Below are positions 17,902-26,728 of a stretch of DNA of 64,000 nucleotides, one piece after another. A program made the translations under genes and the position numbers. The notes below the pieces were generated by a model. The model was not told the DNA's origin. It did no database searches and saw only the letters and a program-made list of their open reading frames with translations. Numbering within the stretch: position 1 is the stretch's first letter; every line of letters begins with the position of its first letter. This stretch comes from Chloroflexota bacterium (GTDB lineage Bacteria; Chloroflexota; Limnocylindria; Limnocylindrales; CSP1-4): positions 1 through 64,000 of the forward strand of contig JAJZRG010000015.1 in NCBI GenBank assembly GCA_021802825.1, written 5' to 3'.

Positions 17902-17943
17902 GACGCTGTTCGCCCCTTGCTCACGACGCTGTTCGCCCCTTGC
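17898..17943 (-). repeat. 23-bp tandem duplication of the hydroxylase start region, making an 8-codon upstream ORF
   Basis: Two perfect 23-bp copies (17898-17920, 17921-17943) each hold an AAGGGG element and a GTG. The upstream GTG (17924) opens an eight-codon frame whose TGA (17900-17898) overlaps the GTG of the hydroxylase. The gap from here to 18092 shows nothing else. Confidence 0.7.
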
Positions 17944-18092
17944 GCGCGTCGTCCCGCGGCGACCGACCGCCGCATTGGGGGGCGTGGCTCGCCTGCCCGG
18001 ACGCTCGCTCCCATCATCGTGGGTTGGGACCGACCGGGCACCCCGATTCGGCCCCGTGTTGCATGGGCCGGTCGGCCCAGCCGCGTCTGCCT

Positions 18093-18845
18093 TCAGCCTT
18101 GGCCGCCGCCGCGGGCCGCGAGCCGTGCCTCGAGTCGATCCGCCGCCGGCAGGACGTAACGCGCCGCCACCAGCGCCGAGAACGCGACGGACACCGTCAG
18201 CAGCGCCGCGAACGCCACTGTGCTGAGCGCAAGCAGGACCACGACGAGCGCAGCCAGGCTGAGCATCCGCCTCGGGTGCGCGAGCACGAGCAGCGCCGCC
18301 AGGCGAAGTCGGGCTCGGACGGGCGCGTCGGCCCGAGCCGGGTCCACGAGCAGCGGCCAGGCGACGACGGCGAACGTGGCCAACGCGACGAGGCCCCACG
18401 CGCCGGCTGTGCCGATGGCGACCGCCGGAACCCCACCGTCGGCCACGGCGTACCAGACGTTGAACGACAGGACTGCGGCAGCAGCGAGCACACCCGCACC
18501 GAGCCCCAGCCCCGAGCCGAGGCATCGACGCCACGTCGCGAAGGCGTCGCCCAGCGCAACTGACTCGCCCCGTGCGATCAACACCGCCAGCCTCGCCATT
18601 CCCGCGTACGCAACACCGAGCACGGGCAGCGCCAACAGCGCGAGCGAGGACCACAACCCGGCCATCGCCAGGATCGTCAGCAGCAGAGCTCCCCACGCGA
18701 GGTTCGCGGGCACCAACCGCCAAGAGTTGTAGTAGAAGTCCCCGGCCGCCTGGCGGAGAACCGCGCCCAAGGTGGGCTGGGCGGGGATCGGGGGAGCCGC
18801 GGCAAGGGCTGGCGGTGCAGACCCAGGAGACGCGCGCAGCGCCAT
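18093..18845 (-). CDS. DUF624 (YesL-like) membrane protein
   Basis: A 250-residue protein with about six hydrophobic segments. The opening YNSWRLVPANLAWGALL and the paired-helix layout match DUF624/YesL proteins, which sit beside carbohydrate ABC importers in Gram-positives. Its job there is unknown. The ATG at 18845 lies 2 nt after the permease stop, so it is the last gene of the sugar transporter operon. An Ala/Pro-rich lead of about 28 residues precedes the family region. Confidence 0.75.
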   Translation of the reverse strand: MALRASPGSAPPALAAAPPIPAQPTLGAVLRQAAGDFYYNSWRLVPANLAWGALLLTILAMAGLWSSLALLALPVLGVAYAGMARLAVLIARGESVALGDAFATWRRCLGSGLGLGAGVLAAAAVLSFNVWYAVADGGVPAVAIGTAGAWGLVALATFAVVAWPLLVDPARADAPVRARLRLAALLVLAHPRRMLSLAALVVVLLALSTVAFAALLTVSVAFSALVAARYVLPAADRLEARLAARGGGQG

Positions 18846-18847
18846 GC

Positions 18848-19744
18848 CTACCCCTTGATCCCCGTGGCCGCGATCCCCGCCACGAAGTAGCGCTGGAAGA
18901 ACACGTACAGGACCAGGATCGGCACGGTCGCCATCACCACGGTCGCCATGAGCGGCGGCCAGTCGTTCTGCATGCCACCCGCGAAGCGGAAGAACAGCAG
19001 CCCGATCGGCAGCGTGTAGTGACCCGGGTCCTGGAGCAGGATCAGCGGCCAGAAGAACGCATTCCACGTCCCCTGGAAGGTCAGGATCGCGACTGCTGCC
19101 AGGGCCGGACCGGCCAGCGGCAGCATCACCTTCGCGAACGTGGTGACGAACCCGGCCCCGTCGATCCGGGCTGCTTCCTCCAGCTCCCGCGGGATCGTGA
19201 GGAAGTACTGGCGGATCAGGAAGATGCTCGTTCCCACGACGGCCGAGATCAGCATCACGCCCACGTACTGACCCACCCCCGCCGTCAGCCCTACGGCGTG
19301 GAGCATGAGGTACACCGGCACGAGCCGCAGCTGGTCCGGCATCATCAGCGTCGCCAGCACGATCACGAACAGCGCCTCGCGACCCGGGAAGTGGAGCCGG
19401 GCGAAGGCATACCCCGCGAGGCTGCCGAGCACCAGGTTCGTGACCGTCACCACGCCCGCGATGAGCGCACTGTTGAAGAGCATCGTGGGGATGGGCGGGT
19501 TCAGCTTCGTCAGCGCGAACTGCCAGCCCTCGCCGGTCCAGGGACTGGGCAGGATGCTCCCGCTGACCGAATCGGGGAGGGTCTTGAACGACGTCAGCAC
19601 GGACCACGCGAACGGCACGAACATGAGCAGCGCGTAGCCGATCAGCACGACGTAGGCGATGCGGCGCCGCCACCCGAACGAGGGGTCGCCGACGGGATCC
19701 GCTGCGGCCGTGCGCGCGGCCACGGTGCTCGCGGTCGTCGTCAT
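18848..19744 (-). CDS. Carbohydrate ABC transporter permease, MalG type
   Basis: A 298-residue inner-membrane permease with about six membrane helices. The cytoplasmic EAA loop that docks to the ATPase is EEAARIDGAGFVTTFAKVMLP. The end, YFVAGIAATGIKG, is typical of MalG-type subunits. It is 7 nt downstream of the MalF-type gene. No ATPase gene is in the operon, so a shared MsmX/UgpC-type ATPase encoded elsewhere probably drives it. Confidence 0.92.
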   Translation of the reverse strand: MTTTASTVAARTAAADPVGDPSFGWRRRIAYVVLIGYALLMFVPFAWSVLTSFKTLPDSVSGSILPSPWTGEGWQFALTKLNPPIPTMLFNSALIAGVVTVTNLVLGSLAGYAFARLHFPGREALFVIVLATLMMPDQLRLVPVYLMLHAVGLTAGVGQYVGVMLISAVVGTSIFLIRQYFLTIPRELEEAARIDGAGFVTTFAKVMLPLAGPALAAVAILTFQGTWNAFFWPLILLQDPGHYTLPIGLLFFRFAGGMQNDWPPLMATVVMATVPILVLYVFFQRYFVAGIAATGIKG

Positions 19745-19751
19745 GGTCGCG

Positions 19752-20723
19752 TCACCACGCCGGCGCCTGGCCGAACAGACGTCGCTGGATCAGCGTCGCC
19801 GTCATGATGACGATGAACAGGATGATCCCGACCGCCGAGGCCTTGGCGAAGTTCAGCTCCGTGATCGCCGTGTTGTAGAGGTACAGCACGATCGTCATCA
19901 GCGCGTTGTTCGGGTCGCCGTTGACGCCACCGCCGATCAGCGCCTGGTCGAACAGCTGCAGCGCGCCGATGACCGCCACCGTCGCCACGAAGAAGTGGCC
20001 GGGCTTGAGCAGCGGGAAGGTGATTCGCCGGAACGTGTCCCAGGCGCCCGCCCCGTCGATCGCCGCCGCCTCGTAGATCTCGCTCGGGATCGACTGGAGC
20101 GAGGCCAGGTAGAACAGCATGAACGTGCCCGACGTGGTCCAGGCGTTGAGGGCGATCACCGTGTTCATCGCTGTGCCCTCGTTGCCGATCCAGTTCTGGT
20201 TCGGCGCAATGCCGAACAGCGCGAACAGCGGGTTGACGCCGATGACTCCCCGAACCTGGTTGAAGATCCCGTCGGGAGCGAAGATGAACAGCCAGAGCGT
20301 GGTGATGGCCGCCGAGCTCGCGATCGCCGGGAAGTAGTAGGCCGCCCGGAAGAACGTCTGGCCGCGGATCTTCTGGTTCACGATGATCGCCAAAAACAGC
20401 CCGATCGCCATCGTGAGCGGGACCCAGACGATCGTGTAGTAGAGCGAGTTCGCCACCGCCTTCTGGAAGACCGGGTCCGTGATGACGTTCGCGTAGTTGT
20501 CGAGGCCCAGGAACCGCACCGGGCCGGTCCGCAGGTTCCAGCGCCAGAGGCTGATGTAGACCGCGTACACCATCGAGCCGATGTTGAGCACGAGGTAGAG
20601 CAGCATCGGCACGATAACGAACAAGTAGCCCGCCAGCCACTCGCGCTTGGTCGCACGCGGCTCGCTGCTCACCCGCCGGCGACGGGCGCCGGGCGGTCGC
20701 CGCGCACCGGCCGGAGCTGCCAT
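19752..20723 (-). CDS. Carbohydrate ABC transporter permease, MalF type
   Basis: A 323-residue permease with about six helices. The N-terminal basic stretch (to about residue 26) is followed by the first helix (LAGYLFVIVPMLLYLVL). The EAA loop reads YEAAAIDGAGAWDTFRRITFP. It pairs with the MalG-type protein to form the channel. The gene lies 92 nt after the binding-protein gene, a common place for a partial stop that leaves more binding protein than permease. Confidence 0.92.
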   Translation of the reverse strand: MAAPAGARRPPGARRRRVSSEPRATKREWLAGYLFVIVPMLLYLVLNIGSMVYAVYISLWRWNLRTGPVRFLGLDNYANVITDPVFQKAVANSLYYTIVWVPLTMAIGLFLAIIVNQKIRGQTFFRAAYYFPAIASSAAITTLWLFIFAPDGIFNQVRGVIGVNPLFALFGIAPNQNWIGNEGTAMNTVIALNAWTTSGTFMLFYLASLQSIPSEIYEAAAIDGAGAWDTFRRITFPLLKPGHFFVATVAVIGALQLFDQALIGGGVNGDPNNALMTIVLYLYNTAITELNFAKASAVGIILFIVIMTATLIQRRLFGQAPAW

Positions 20724-20815
20724 CGCCGCCTCCTCTCGCTTCCGGAGCTGCGAATCGCGGGCGCCGGGTTTCGAGACGCTCTCGGTCCCCGGCGCCCGTG
20801 GTCAGCCCAGCCGAC

Positions 20816-22156
20816 TCAGCCGCCGTTGAGCGCCTTGTCGATCGCCGCCTTCGTCGCGGCGACCACGGCGCTCGCGTCGTAGGTCTTCTTCTGGATCTGG
20901 GCCGTGAACGCGTCCTGGAACGCCTTCTGGACGTCGTTGTAGCCCGGCATGAAGCCCGAGCCCGGCTTCGCGAATGCGCTCGAGTTCACCAGCACCTCGG
21001 TGCCTGGCGGCGCCGGGACGTCCTTGCGCGAAGGCAGCGCCACGCCGCCCTTGGTCCACTCGGTCATGCCCTGCTGGCCGGTGAGGTACTGGAGCGCCAC
21101 CCACGCCTGGTCCTTGTTCTTCGAGTCGGCGCCGATGCTGTAGGCCGCCGTGTACGAGATCGTGACCGGGCTGCCCGAGCTGCCCGTCGGGAACTGGGCC
21201 CACGTGTACTTCACATTGGGGTAGGTGGCCTTCATCGAGGCGTCGAGCCAGCCGCCCTCGAAGATGATCGCGACGTGCTGCTTGCCGAGCGAGTCGCCGC
21301 ACCAGCTGTCACCGAGGTCGCTGGCCGTCATCGCGAGCCCGTTCTTGAACAGGTCGAGGTACCACTGGACCGCGCTCTGGCTGGCGGCACTGTCGATGGC
21401 GGACGTCTTGTTGTCCGGTGACAGGAGCGCGCCGCCCTGGGCGTAGATGAAGGCGAGCCCGCGGTCGAGGCCGGGGTTCGCGCAGATCGGCGCCTTGAGG
21501 CCGTTCTTGCCCTTGAGCGACTGCGCCACCGTGACCAGCTGGTCGAGCGTTGTGGGCGCGGCCTGCACCAGCGATGAGTTGTAGGCCATCGCGATGGTGT
21601 TGCCGTCCTTCGGCAGGCCGTAGGTCTTGCCGTCGGCGCCCTTGAAGATCGACGCGTAGCCTGGGTAGAACTGGCTGGTGTCGAAGTGGTACTTGCTGAT
21701 GTAGCCATCGAGCGGGAACAGGAAGCCCTGCGTGATCCACGTGTCGGCCGTGTCCGCGTTGACGTAGAACAAGTCAGGCACGTCACCCGAGGCGAACTTG
21801 GTCGCCATGACGGTCGGGTAGTCGCCCGCGACTGGCGCGTAGTTCACCTTGATGTTGGGGTAGGCGCTCGAGAACGCCTTGAGCGTCGCGGCGAGCGCCT
21901 GCCCCTCGGCCGGCGAGGACTGCCAGCCGGAGATGGTCACGCTGCCCGTGATCCCTGAGTAGTCAGCGGCGCCGGACGCACCGCCCGAAGCCCCCGCGGA
22001 CGCGCCTGCCGAGTTGGAGCCCGTCGCCGACGGAGAGGCGGTTGACGTCGGCGCCGAGACGCTTGGCACGGACGAGGTCGCCCCAGAGGAGGTGTTCGAA
22101 CAAGCCCCGGCGACGATCGCGATGATCGCCACGGCGGCCAACCCTTGACGTCGCAT
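20816..22156 (-). CDS. Extracellular sugar-binding lipoprotein of an ABC importer
   Basis: A 446-residue solute-binding protein of the MalE/family 1 type. The signal ends in a lipobox (IVAGAC, Cys19), then a Ser/Gly/Ala/Thr-rich linker of about 50 residues. The binding fold starts at VTISGWQSSPAEGQALAATLKAF and contains the typical DVPDLFYVNADTADTW and GLPKDGNTIAMAYN segments. GGGAGG lies 12 nt before the ATG. It heads the operon binding protein, MalF, MalG, DUF624. The sugar is not predictable. Confidence 0.92.
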   Translation of the reverse strand: MRRQGLAAVAIIAIVAGACSNTSSGATSSVPSVSAPTSTASPSATGSNSAGASAGASGGASGAADYSGITGSVTISGWQSSPAEGQALAATLKAFSSAYPNIKVNYAPVAGDYPTVMATKFASGDVPDLFYVNADTADTWITQGFLFPLDGYISKYHFDTSQFYPGYASIFKGADGKTYGLPKDGNTIAMAYNSSLVQAAPTTLDQLVTVAQSLKGKNGLKAPICANPGLDRGLAFIYAQGGALLSPDNKTSAIDSAASQSAVQWYLDLFKNGLAMTASDLGDSWCGDSLGKQHVAIIFEGGWLDASMKATYPNVKYTWAQFPTGSSGSPVTISYTAAYSIGADSKNKDQAWVALQYLTGQQGMTEWTKGGVALPSRKDVPAPPGTEVLVNSSAFAKPGSGFMPGYNDVQKAFQDAFTAQIQKKTYDASAVVAATKAAIDKALNGG

Positions 22157-22440
22157 CGGCCGAGATGTCCTCCCGGGACCAGTCCAGATCGCAAGCTCGG
22201 GTCGGTCCCGTCACCACCGCGCATGCGACGGCAGTCCGGAGACAGGTCGCTGGCATCGAACGGCGTGCGACCACGGCGGACTCTGTCCCGGCCGGCCCCG
22301 CGGGCGGCCGAGGGCCGTGGTCTAAGTCAGCAGCGGCAAGCGCGACAGATGTCCGACGGCAAGGCGCCTGCTGCTTGCATCTCTGTGACGCTTGCGAGAT
22401 CCGCCACGGACACCGCACGGGTCCCTCGGCGACCGCCACG

Positions 22441-22733
22441 CGAACCGGCGACTCTTCCTTCGGAGCGACAAGCCAGGTCGGCAACAGTGCGGTTCGTCGC
22501 GAAGCCGGCGACTTTTCGCTCGGAGCGAACAGCGGACACGAAAGCGGACGGTTCGCCCTGCCCAACGACCGGGAGCGCACGTCCCTCGAGCAACGCGGCG
22601 AGCACGAAGGGCACGGCGACGAGCCGGGCGGGGCTATCGAGGCACGGTTTGGTCCTCGCGATGCCTGTCTGCGCGCCGCGAAACCCGCCCCACAGTTTCC
22701 GTTGTTCGTTAGGAACGAAAAGTGCCGGCTTCG
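22441..22733. repeat. Three copies of a 33-bp stem-loop repeat in the 22157-22857 gap
   Basis: The 701-nt gap between the sugar-binding gene and glnA3 holds no convincing gene. It has repeats beginning CGAA-CCGGCGACT at 22441 and 22500 and, inverted, at 22701-22733. The 22500 copy folds as TTCGCT-CGG-AGCGAA; the inverted copy has TTCGTT/AACGAA, a C-G to T-A change made in both arms. The first copy is degenerate. Flanking sequence is GC-rich and shows nothing else. Confidence 0.65.
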
Positions 22734-22857
22734 GCGCTGCGCGGCGCCGGCCACGCCGCTGAAACGGCGTAACCCGCAGAGACGACGAGGCGGGCCCGAC
22801 CGGCGAACCGGAGCAGGACCGCCTGCGCGCGGCTCGCGGCTGGTAAGTGGCTCGCGG

Positions 22858-25002
22858 CTAGTACTGGAACAGCAGCTCGCGGTACTTCGGCATCGGCCAA
22901 AGCTCATCCGAGACCAGCGTCTCGAGCTCGTCGGCCACGACGCGAAGGGCGTTCTGCGCGGGGATCACGACGTCCACGAACTGGCGCGCCTCCGCCTGCA
23001 CGGAACCTGCGTTGTGGGCGGCGTGCTGCGCGTGCTCCAGGGTGTGGATCGCGTCCACCAGGTCGTCGGCCAGCGAGGCCACCTTGTCGGCCACCGACTT
23101 CACGCCCCGCGAGTAGCCCGCCGACGCGAGCTGCCCGAGGTAGACGGCGGTCGCGGGCAGGATCATCGTCTTGGCGATGTCGAGCGCCGTGTTCGCCTCG
23201 ATATTCTGGACCTTGACGTACCGCTCCCAGAAGATGTCGACGCGGGCATCGAGCTCGCGCTCGGACAGCACGCCGAACTTGCTGAAAACCGCCTTCGCCT
23301 CGTCGGTCGCGAGGGCGGGCAGGGCGTCAACGGTGGTCCGGTTGTTGGGCAGCCCGCGTCGGGCGGCCTCCTGGTGCCACTCGCTGCTGTAGCCGTTGCC
23401 CTCGAACAGCACGCGACTGTGCTGCTTGACGACACCCGACAGGATGGCGGTCAGCCCGTCGAAGTCCCCCGGCTTGAGCGTCTCGAGATCGTCGGCGAGG
23501 CGCGAGAGCGAATCGGCGACCGCGGTGTTGAGCACGGTCTGCGGCCAGTAGATCGGCGCCGACGAGCCCACGGCCCGGAACTCGAACTTGTTGCCCGTGA
23601 AGGCGAACGGCGAGGTCCGGTTGCGGTCGGTGGCGTCGCGAGCGAGCACCGGCAGCGAGGTCACGCCCAACGCGACGTGGCCGCCCTTCTTGGAGCCCGA
23701 TGCCGCGCCCTGCTCGATCTGGGCGATGACGTCCTCGAGCTGGCTGCCCAGGAAGATCGACATGATCGCGGGCGGCGCCTCGTTCGCGCCCAAGCGGTGG
23801 TCCTGCCCAGCGTCGGCGATCGACGCGCGGAGAATCCCAGCGTGCACGTCCACCGCCCGGATGACCGCGATGAGGAAGGCGAGGAACTGCGCGTTGGCGT
23901 GCGGGTCGGTGCCCGGGTCGAGCAGGTTCTCGCCGAGGTCCGTGGACATCGACCAGTTGTTGTGCTTGCCCGAGCCGTTGATCCCCGCGAACGGCTTCTC
24001 GTGGATCAGGAACGCCAGGCCGTGCTGCGGGGCGAGGCGCCGCATCGTCTGCATCACGACCATGTTGTGGTCGGAGCCGACCGAGGTGGGCTCGTACACC
24101 GGCGCCATCTCGAACTGGCCGGGGGCCACCTCGTTGTGGCGTGTCTTGGACGGGATGCCCAGCCGCCACAGCTCGCGGTCAAGGTCCATCATGAACGCCA
24201 GGATCCGCTCGCGGATGGGACCGAAGTACTGGTCCTCGAGCTCCTGGCCCTTGGGAGGCTGCGCGCCGAACAGCGTGCGGCCGGTCAGCAGCAAGTCGGG
24301 GCGCTGCTCGGCGAGCCGGCGGTCAACCAGGAAGTACTCCTGCTCCGGGCCGATGTTGGTGAACACGCGCGTGGCCGCTGTGTTGCCGAACCAGCGCAGG
24401 ATCCGCAGGGCCTGCTTGCCCAGGGCCTCCTGCGAGCGGAGCATCGGGATCTTGTGATCGAGCGCTTCGCCTGTGAACGAGACGTAGGCCGTCGGGATGG
24501 TGAGAGTGACGCCGTTCGGCTCGACCTGGAGGAAGATCGGCGAGGTGACGTCCCAGGCCGTGTAGCCGCGGGCCTCGAAGGTGGCCCGGATCCCGCCCGA
24601 CGGGAAGGACGAGGCGTCAGGCTCGCCCTGCATCAGGTTCTTGCCGCTGAACTCGGCGACGGTGGCGCCGTCGCTGATGGGCGACAGGAACGAGTCGTGC
24701 TTCTCGGCCGTGGAACCGGTCATCGGCACGAACCAGTGCGTGTAGTGGGTGGCGCCGTGCGCCATCGCCCACTCCTTGATGCCGTGGGCCACCGCATCGG
24801 CGATCTCCGGCGCGAACGGCTCGAGACCGTCGATCACGCGGCGCAGGCGCCGGAAGATGGGCTTGGGCAGGTAGTCCCGCTGGACGCCCTCGTGGAACAC
24901 GTACTGGCCGTAGATGTCCTCGCCGGCATGCTCGAGGTAGTTCTGCGTGGCGGCGACCCGGTGGTTGGAGATCGTCTCGATGGCCTTGTGGCGAGCGGTC
25001 AT
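22858..25002 (-). CDS. glnA3: Glutamine synthetase type III
   Basis: A 714-residue GSIII (GlnN type), about 1.5 times the length of GSI. Catalytic segments are in order: EQEYFLVD, then RHNEVAPGQFEMAP, KPFAGINGSGKHNNWS for ATP and glutamate binding, and FTGNKFEFRAVGSS. The GSIII-specific N-terminal part (to about 160) and the C-terminal helical extension are both complete. It condenses ammonia with glutamate. ATG at 25002 has AGGAG 5 nt upstream. A good promoter and a 27-bp palindrome lie upstream, so the gene is likely nitrogen-regulated by itself. Confidence 0.93.
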   Translation of the reverse strand: MTARHKAIETISNHRVAATQNYLEHAGEDIYGQYVFHEGVQRDYLPKPIFRRLRRVIDGLEPFAPEIADAVAHGIKEWAMAHGATHYTHWFVPMTGSTAEKHDSFLSPISDGATVAEFSGKNLMQGEPDASSFPSGGIRATFEARGYTAWDVTSPIFLQVEPNGVTLTIPTAYVSFTGEALDHKIPMLRSQEALGKQALRILRWFGNTAATRVFTNIGPEQEYFLVDRRLAEQRPDLLLTGRTLFGAQPPKGQELEDQYFGPIRERILAFMMDLDRELWRLGIPSKTRHNEVAPGQFEMAPVYEPTSVGSDHNMVVMQTMRRLAPQHGLAFLIHEKPFAGINGSGKHNNWSMSTDLGENLLDPGTDPHANAQFLAFLIAVIRAVDVHAGILRASIADAGQDHRLGANEAPPAIMSIFLGSQLEDVIAQIEQGAASGSKKGGHVALGVTSLPVLARDATDRNRTSPFAFTGNKFEFRAVGSSAPIYWPQTVLNTAVADSLSRLADDLETLKPGDFDGLTAILSGVVKQHSRVLFEGNGYSSEWHQEAARRGLPNNRTTVDALPALATDEAKAVFSKFGVLSERELDARVDIFWERYVKVQNIEANTALDIAKTMILPATAVYLGQLASAGYSRGVKSVADKVASLADDLVDAIHTLEHAQHAAHNAGSVQAEARQFVDVVIPAQNALRVVADELETLVSDELWPMPKYRELLFQY

Positions 25003-25055
25003 GGGGCTCCTGCCGGCTGTCGCGGTCTTCGCGCTGGTGCGGGGGGATGACCCCG

Positions 25056-25084
25056 AACGTACGGCACGCAAGCGGCGATGTCGA
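25056..25084 (-). promoter_or_regulatory. Promoter of the type III glutamine synthetase gene
   Basis: On the minus strand TCGACA (25084-25079), 17 nt, then TACGTT (25061-25056). Predicted start near 25049, leaving a leader of about 47 nt before the SD and ATG. Confidence 0.5.
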
Positions 25085-25112
25085 GAGCGTGGGCGCGGAC
25101 TGAACCGAGAAA

Positions 25113-25139
25113 GATTGCGGTCGAAACCGTTCCGCAATC
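25113..25139. promoter_or_regulatory. 27-bp palindrome upstream of the glnA3 promoter
   Basis: GATTGCGG and CCGCAATC are perfect 8-bp arms 11 bp apart, and a smaller GGT/ACC dyad lies inside. It ends about 29 bp upstream of the -35 box, the usual position of an activator site. The binding protein is unknown. Confidence 0.45.
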
Positions 25140-25196
25140 CAGATCTTCACACTCCGGCGTTGGGCGGCCCCGCGGCCCTGACCGACCCCCCCTGCC

Positions 25197-25529
25197 CTAC
25201 GCCCCGGAGCCCGCCTCTGTGCCGATCCGCACGGCCAGGAAGGCGAGTCGCGTCGTGGCCTCGATGCCTCGGCTGGCGCCATCCGGGGCCACCACGATCG
25301 CGCCCTCACCGAACGGCAGCAGGACCCCATCGAGGTTGATGACGCCGTCGCCCTCGAGGGCGTGGTAGACGGCACGGGGTGCGGCATGGGGCGGGATCCG
25401 TCCGCCCGGCTCGAGACCGGCGACGAGGACGCGCAGCCCCGGCTCGTCAACGAGCAGGTGCGGCATCGGGCCTGGCTTCGAGTAGGCGACGACCTCGCGC
25501 CAGTCGGGGATGTAGGAACGCTCGGCCAT
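25197..25529 (-). CDS. Small single-domain cupin
   Basis: A 110-residue beta-barrel protein. The cupin-1 motif is seen in IPPHAAPRAVYHALEGDG (about 45-62), with His for metal binding, and the second in LPFGEGAIVVAPDGASRG. Only part of the usual His/Glu set is kept in the second motif, so it may not bind metal strongly. AGGAGA precedes the ATG at 25529. It lies between glnA3 and the HTH regulator gene, 30 nt from the latter, so it may form a unit with the regulator. Function unknown. Confidence 0.75.
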   Translation of the reverse strand: MAERSYIPDWREVVAYSKPGPMPHLLVDEPGLRVLVAGLEPGGRIPPHAAPRAVYHALEGDGVINLDGVLLPFGEGAIVVAPDGASRGIEATTRLAFLAVRIGTEAGSGA

Positions 25530-25559
25530 GGTGGTCTCCTCTCGGCTTGTCGGGGCTTG

Positions 25560-26345
25560 TCAGGCGGGACGGGGCTTGTCAGGCGCAGCGACCCCGACGC
25601 GGACGGCGCAGGTCAGCGGCTGCTCAGAACGGAACGGCTCGAGGCGCTCGATCGTGATGCCCCCGCCGATCGCCGCTGCAGTCTGCTCGGCGAGCCCCAG
25701 ATGGACCGCGCACACCACGGTGCGGTGCTCGCGGGCGACCGCCTCGAACGGGCAGGCGCCAAGGATGATCTCGTGGGGCCGGTCGCGGCGACGTCGTGTG
25801 CCGGGGTTGAAATCTGGCTTCCCCGGCCGCCGGGCACTGGAGCGATGGGTGGGCGCGAAGCCCAGCCGGTCGAACGCGTCGGCGAGCGCATCGATCGCCG
25901 CGTCCGATGTCTTGAGCGGCTGGCGCTCAGCCGGCGAGAGCGCGTCGGCCCAGCGGCGCCCGGCCTCGCGCGCCGCCGTCGTGGCGCCGGCCTCGCCCTC
26001 GAGCTGAGTGGCGAGCACGCGGGCGAGCTCCTGGTACGGCCCCGCGTGGTACGGCCCCACGCCGTTCGTGGCCGATGCGCTTCGCCTCGGAGGCACCGCG
26101 TACTGCCACGACGGGCGGCCGGCCGATCCGGTGCGCACCGCGGCCCGCTGGGCCTCGCCCGCGCTTACCAGCAGCGACAGGTGGAAGCGCGCTGTGGAAG
26201 CCGCGGTGCCGATCGCCCGGGCGGCCTCCTCGACCGTCAGCGGACGGTCCGCCTCTTGGAGCGCGGCCAGCAGCAGGGCCCGGCGCATGGGCAGGCGCGC
26301 CCGAGGCTGCCGGCCGGGGTCGGGGACGGATTCGCGGCGCTGCAT
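25560..26345 (-). CDS. HTH transcriptional regulator with a CPF-x11-VC-x2-H sensor motif
   Basis: A 261-residue regulator. A winged helix-turn-helix occupies about 20-85 (VEEAARAIGTAASTARFHLSLLVSAGE). The C-terminal sensor half contains Cys198, Cys212 and His215 (ACPFEAVA, VVCAVH), a pattern found in DeoR/ArsR-like proteins related to iron-sulfur sensors such as SufR. I infer metal or Fe-S sensing. The ATG at 26345 is chosen because a TATAAT on this strand ends 8 nt upstream; ATG 26354 lies inside that box. It is divergent from a SufT-like gene, and the shared region has a palindrome. Confidence 0.75.
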   Translation of the reverse strand: MQRRESVPDPGRQPRARLPMRRALLLAALQEADRPLTVEEAARAIGTAASTARFHLSLLVSAGEAQRAAVRTGSAGRPSWQYAVPPRRSASATNGVGPYHAGPYQELARVLATQLEGEAGATTAAREAGRRWADALSPAERQPLKTSDAAIDALADAFDRLGFAPTHRSSARRPGKPDFNPGTRRRRDRPHEIILGACPFEAVAREHRTVVCAVHLGLAEQTAAAIGGGITIERLEPFRSEQPLTCAVRVGVAAPDKPRPA

Positions 26346-26349
26346 TGCG

Positions 26350-26366
26350 ATCATTATAATCGCCCT
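26350..26366. promoter_or_regulatory. Bidirectional TATAAT promoter inside a palindrome
   Basis: A dyad GCGAT/ATCGC brackets the segment, which reads TATAAT on both strands (plus 26355-26360, minus 26359-26354). The minus box ends 8 nt before the regulator ATG at 26345; the plus box would serve the SufT-like gene at 26402. A repressor on this dyad would shut both. Confidence 0.5.
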
Positions 26367-26401
26367 CCGACGCCCACGCCACACACCCACGGGACCACGA
26401 A

Positions 26402-26728
26402 ATGGACCTCTCGCGCCTCCTCCCAACGCCCGATGCGGCAGACCTCACGGAGCGGCTGCGCACCGTGGTGGACCCGGAGATCGGGGTGAACATCGTTGAC
26501 CTCGGCCTGGTGTACGAGTGCGATGCCAGCGCGGGTGTGGCGCACGTCCTGATGACCACCACCTCCCCGGCGTGCCCCATCGGCTCGTATCTTGAGGACC
26601 AGGTGCGCTGGGCGTTGCTGGGCGCGCCGGGCGTCGTGGACGTCGAGGTGGAGATAACGCACGACCCGGGGTGGACGCCGGCGCTCATGTCGCCCGCGGC
26701 ACGGGCTGCGCTCGGCATGCCCGCATGA
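26402..26728 (+). CDS. MIP18/SufT-like metal-sulfur cluster assembly factor
   Basis: A 108-residue DUF59 protein. The signature DPEIGVNIVDLGLVY (about 24-38) and the reactive Cys58 in TSPACPIG are intact. Such proteins (PaaD, SufT, MIP18) help deliver or mature Fe-S or other metal centres. The stop overlaps the next gene start (ATGA). With the NnrS-like membrane protein downstream and a Cys/His regulator divergent, a role in repairing clusters under nitric oxide or oxidative stress is plausible but inferred. Confidence 0.88.
   Translation: MDLSRLLPTPDAADLTERLRTVVDPEIGVNIVDLGLVYECDASAGVAHVLMTTTSPACPIGSYLEDQVRWALLGAPGVVDVEVEITHDPGWTPALMSPAARAALGMPA

Noticed and set aside
17902..18723. N-terminal extension of the molybdenum hydroxylase
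   Set aside because: The frame is open but the text is Arg/Gly-rich and overlaps the DUF624 gene; the Fe-S domain starts at GTG 17901.
22165..25050. 961-codon plus-strand frame
   Set aside because: It is the antisense of glutamine synthetase III; its Asp/Arg/His/Val-rich text has no domain and arises from high-GC third positions.
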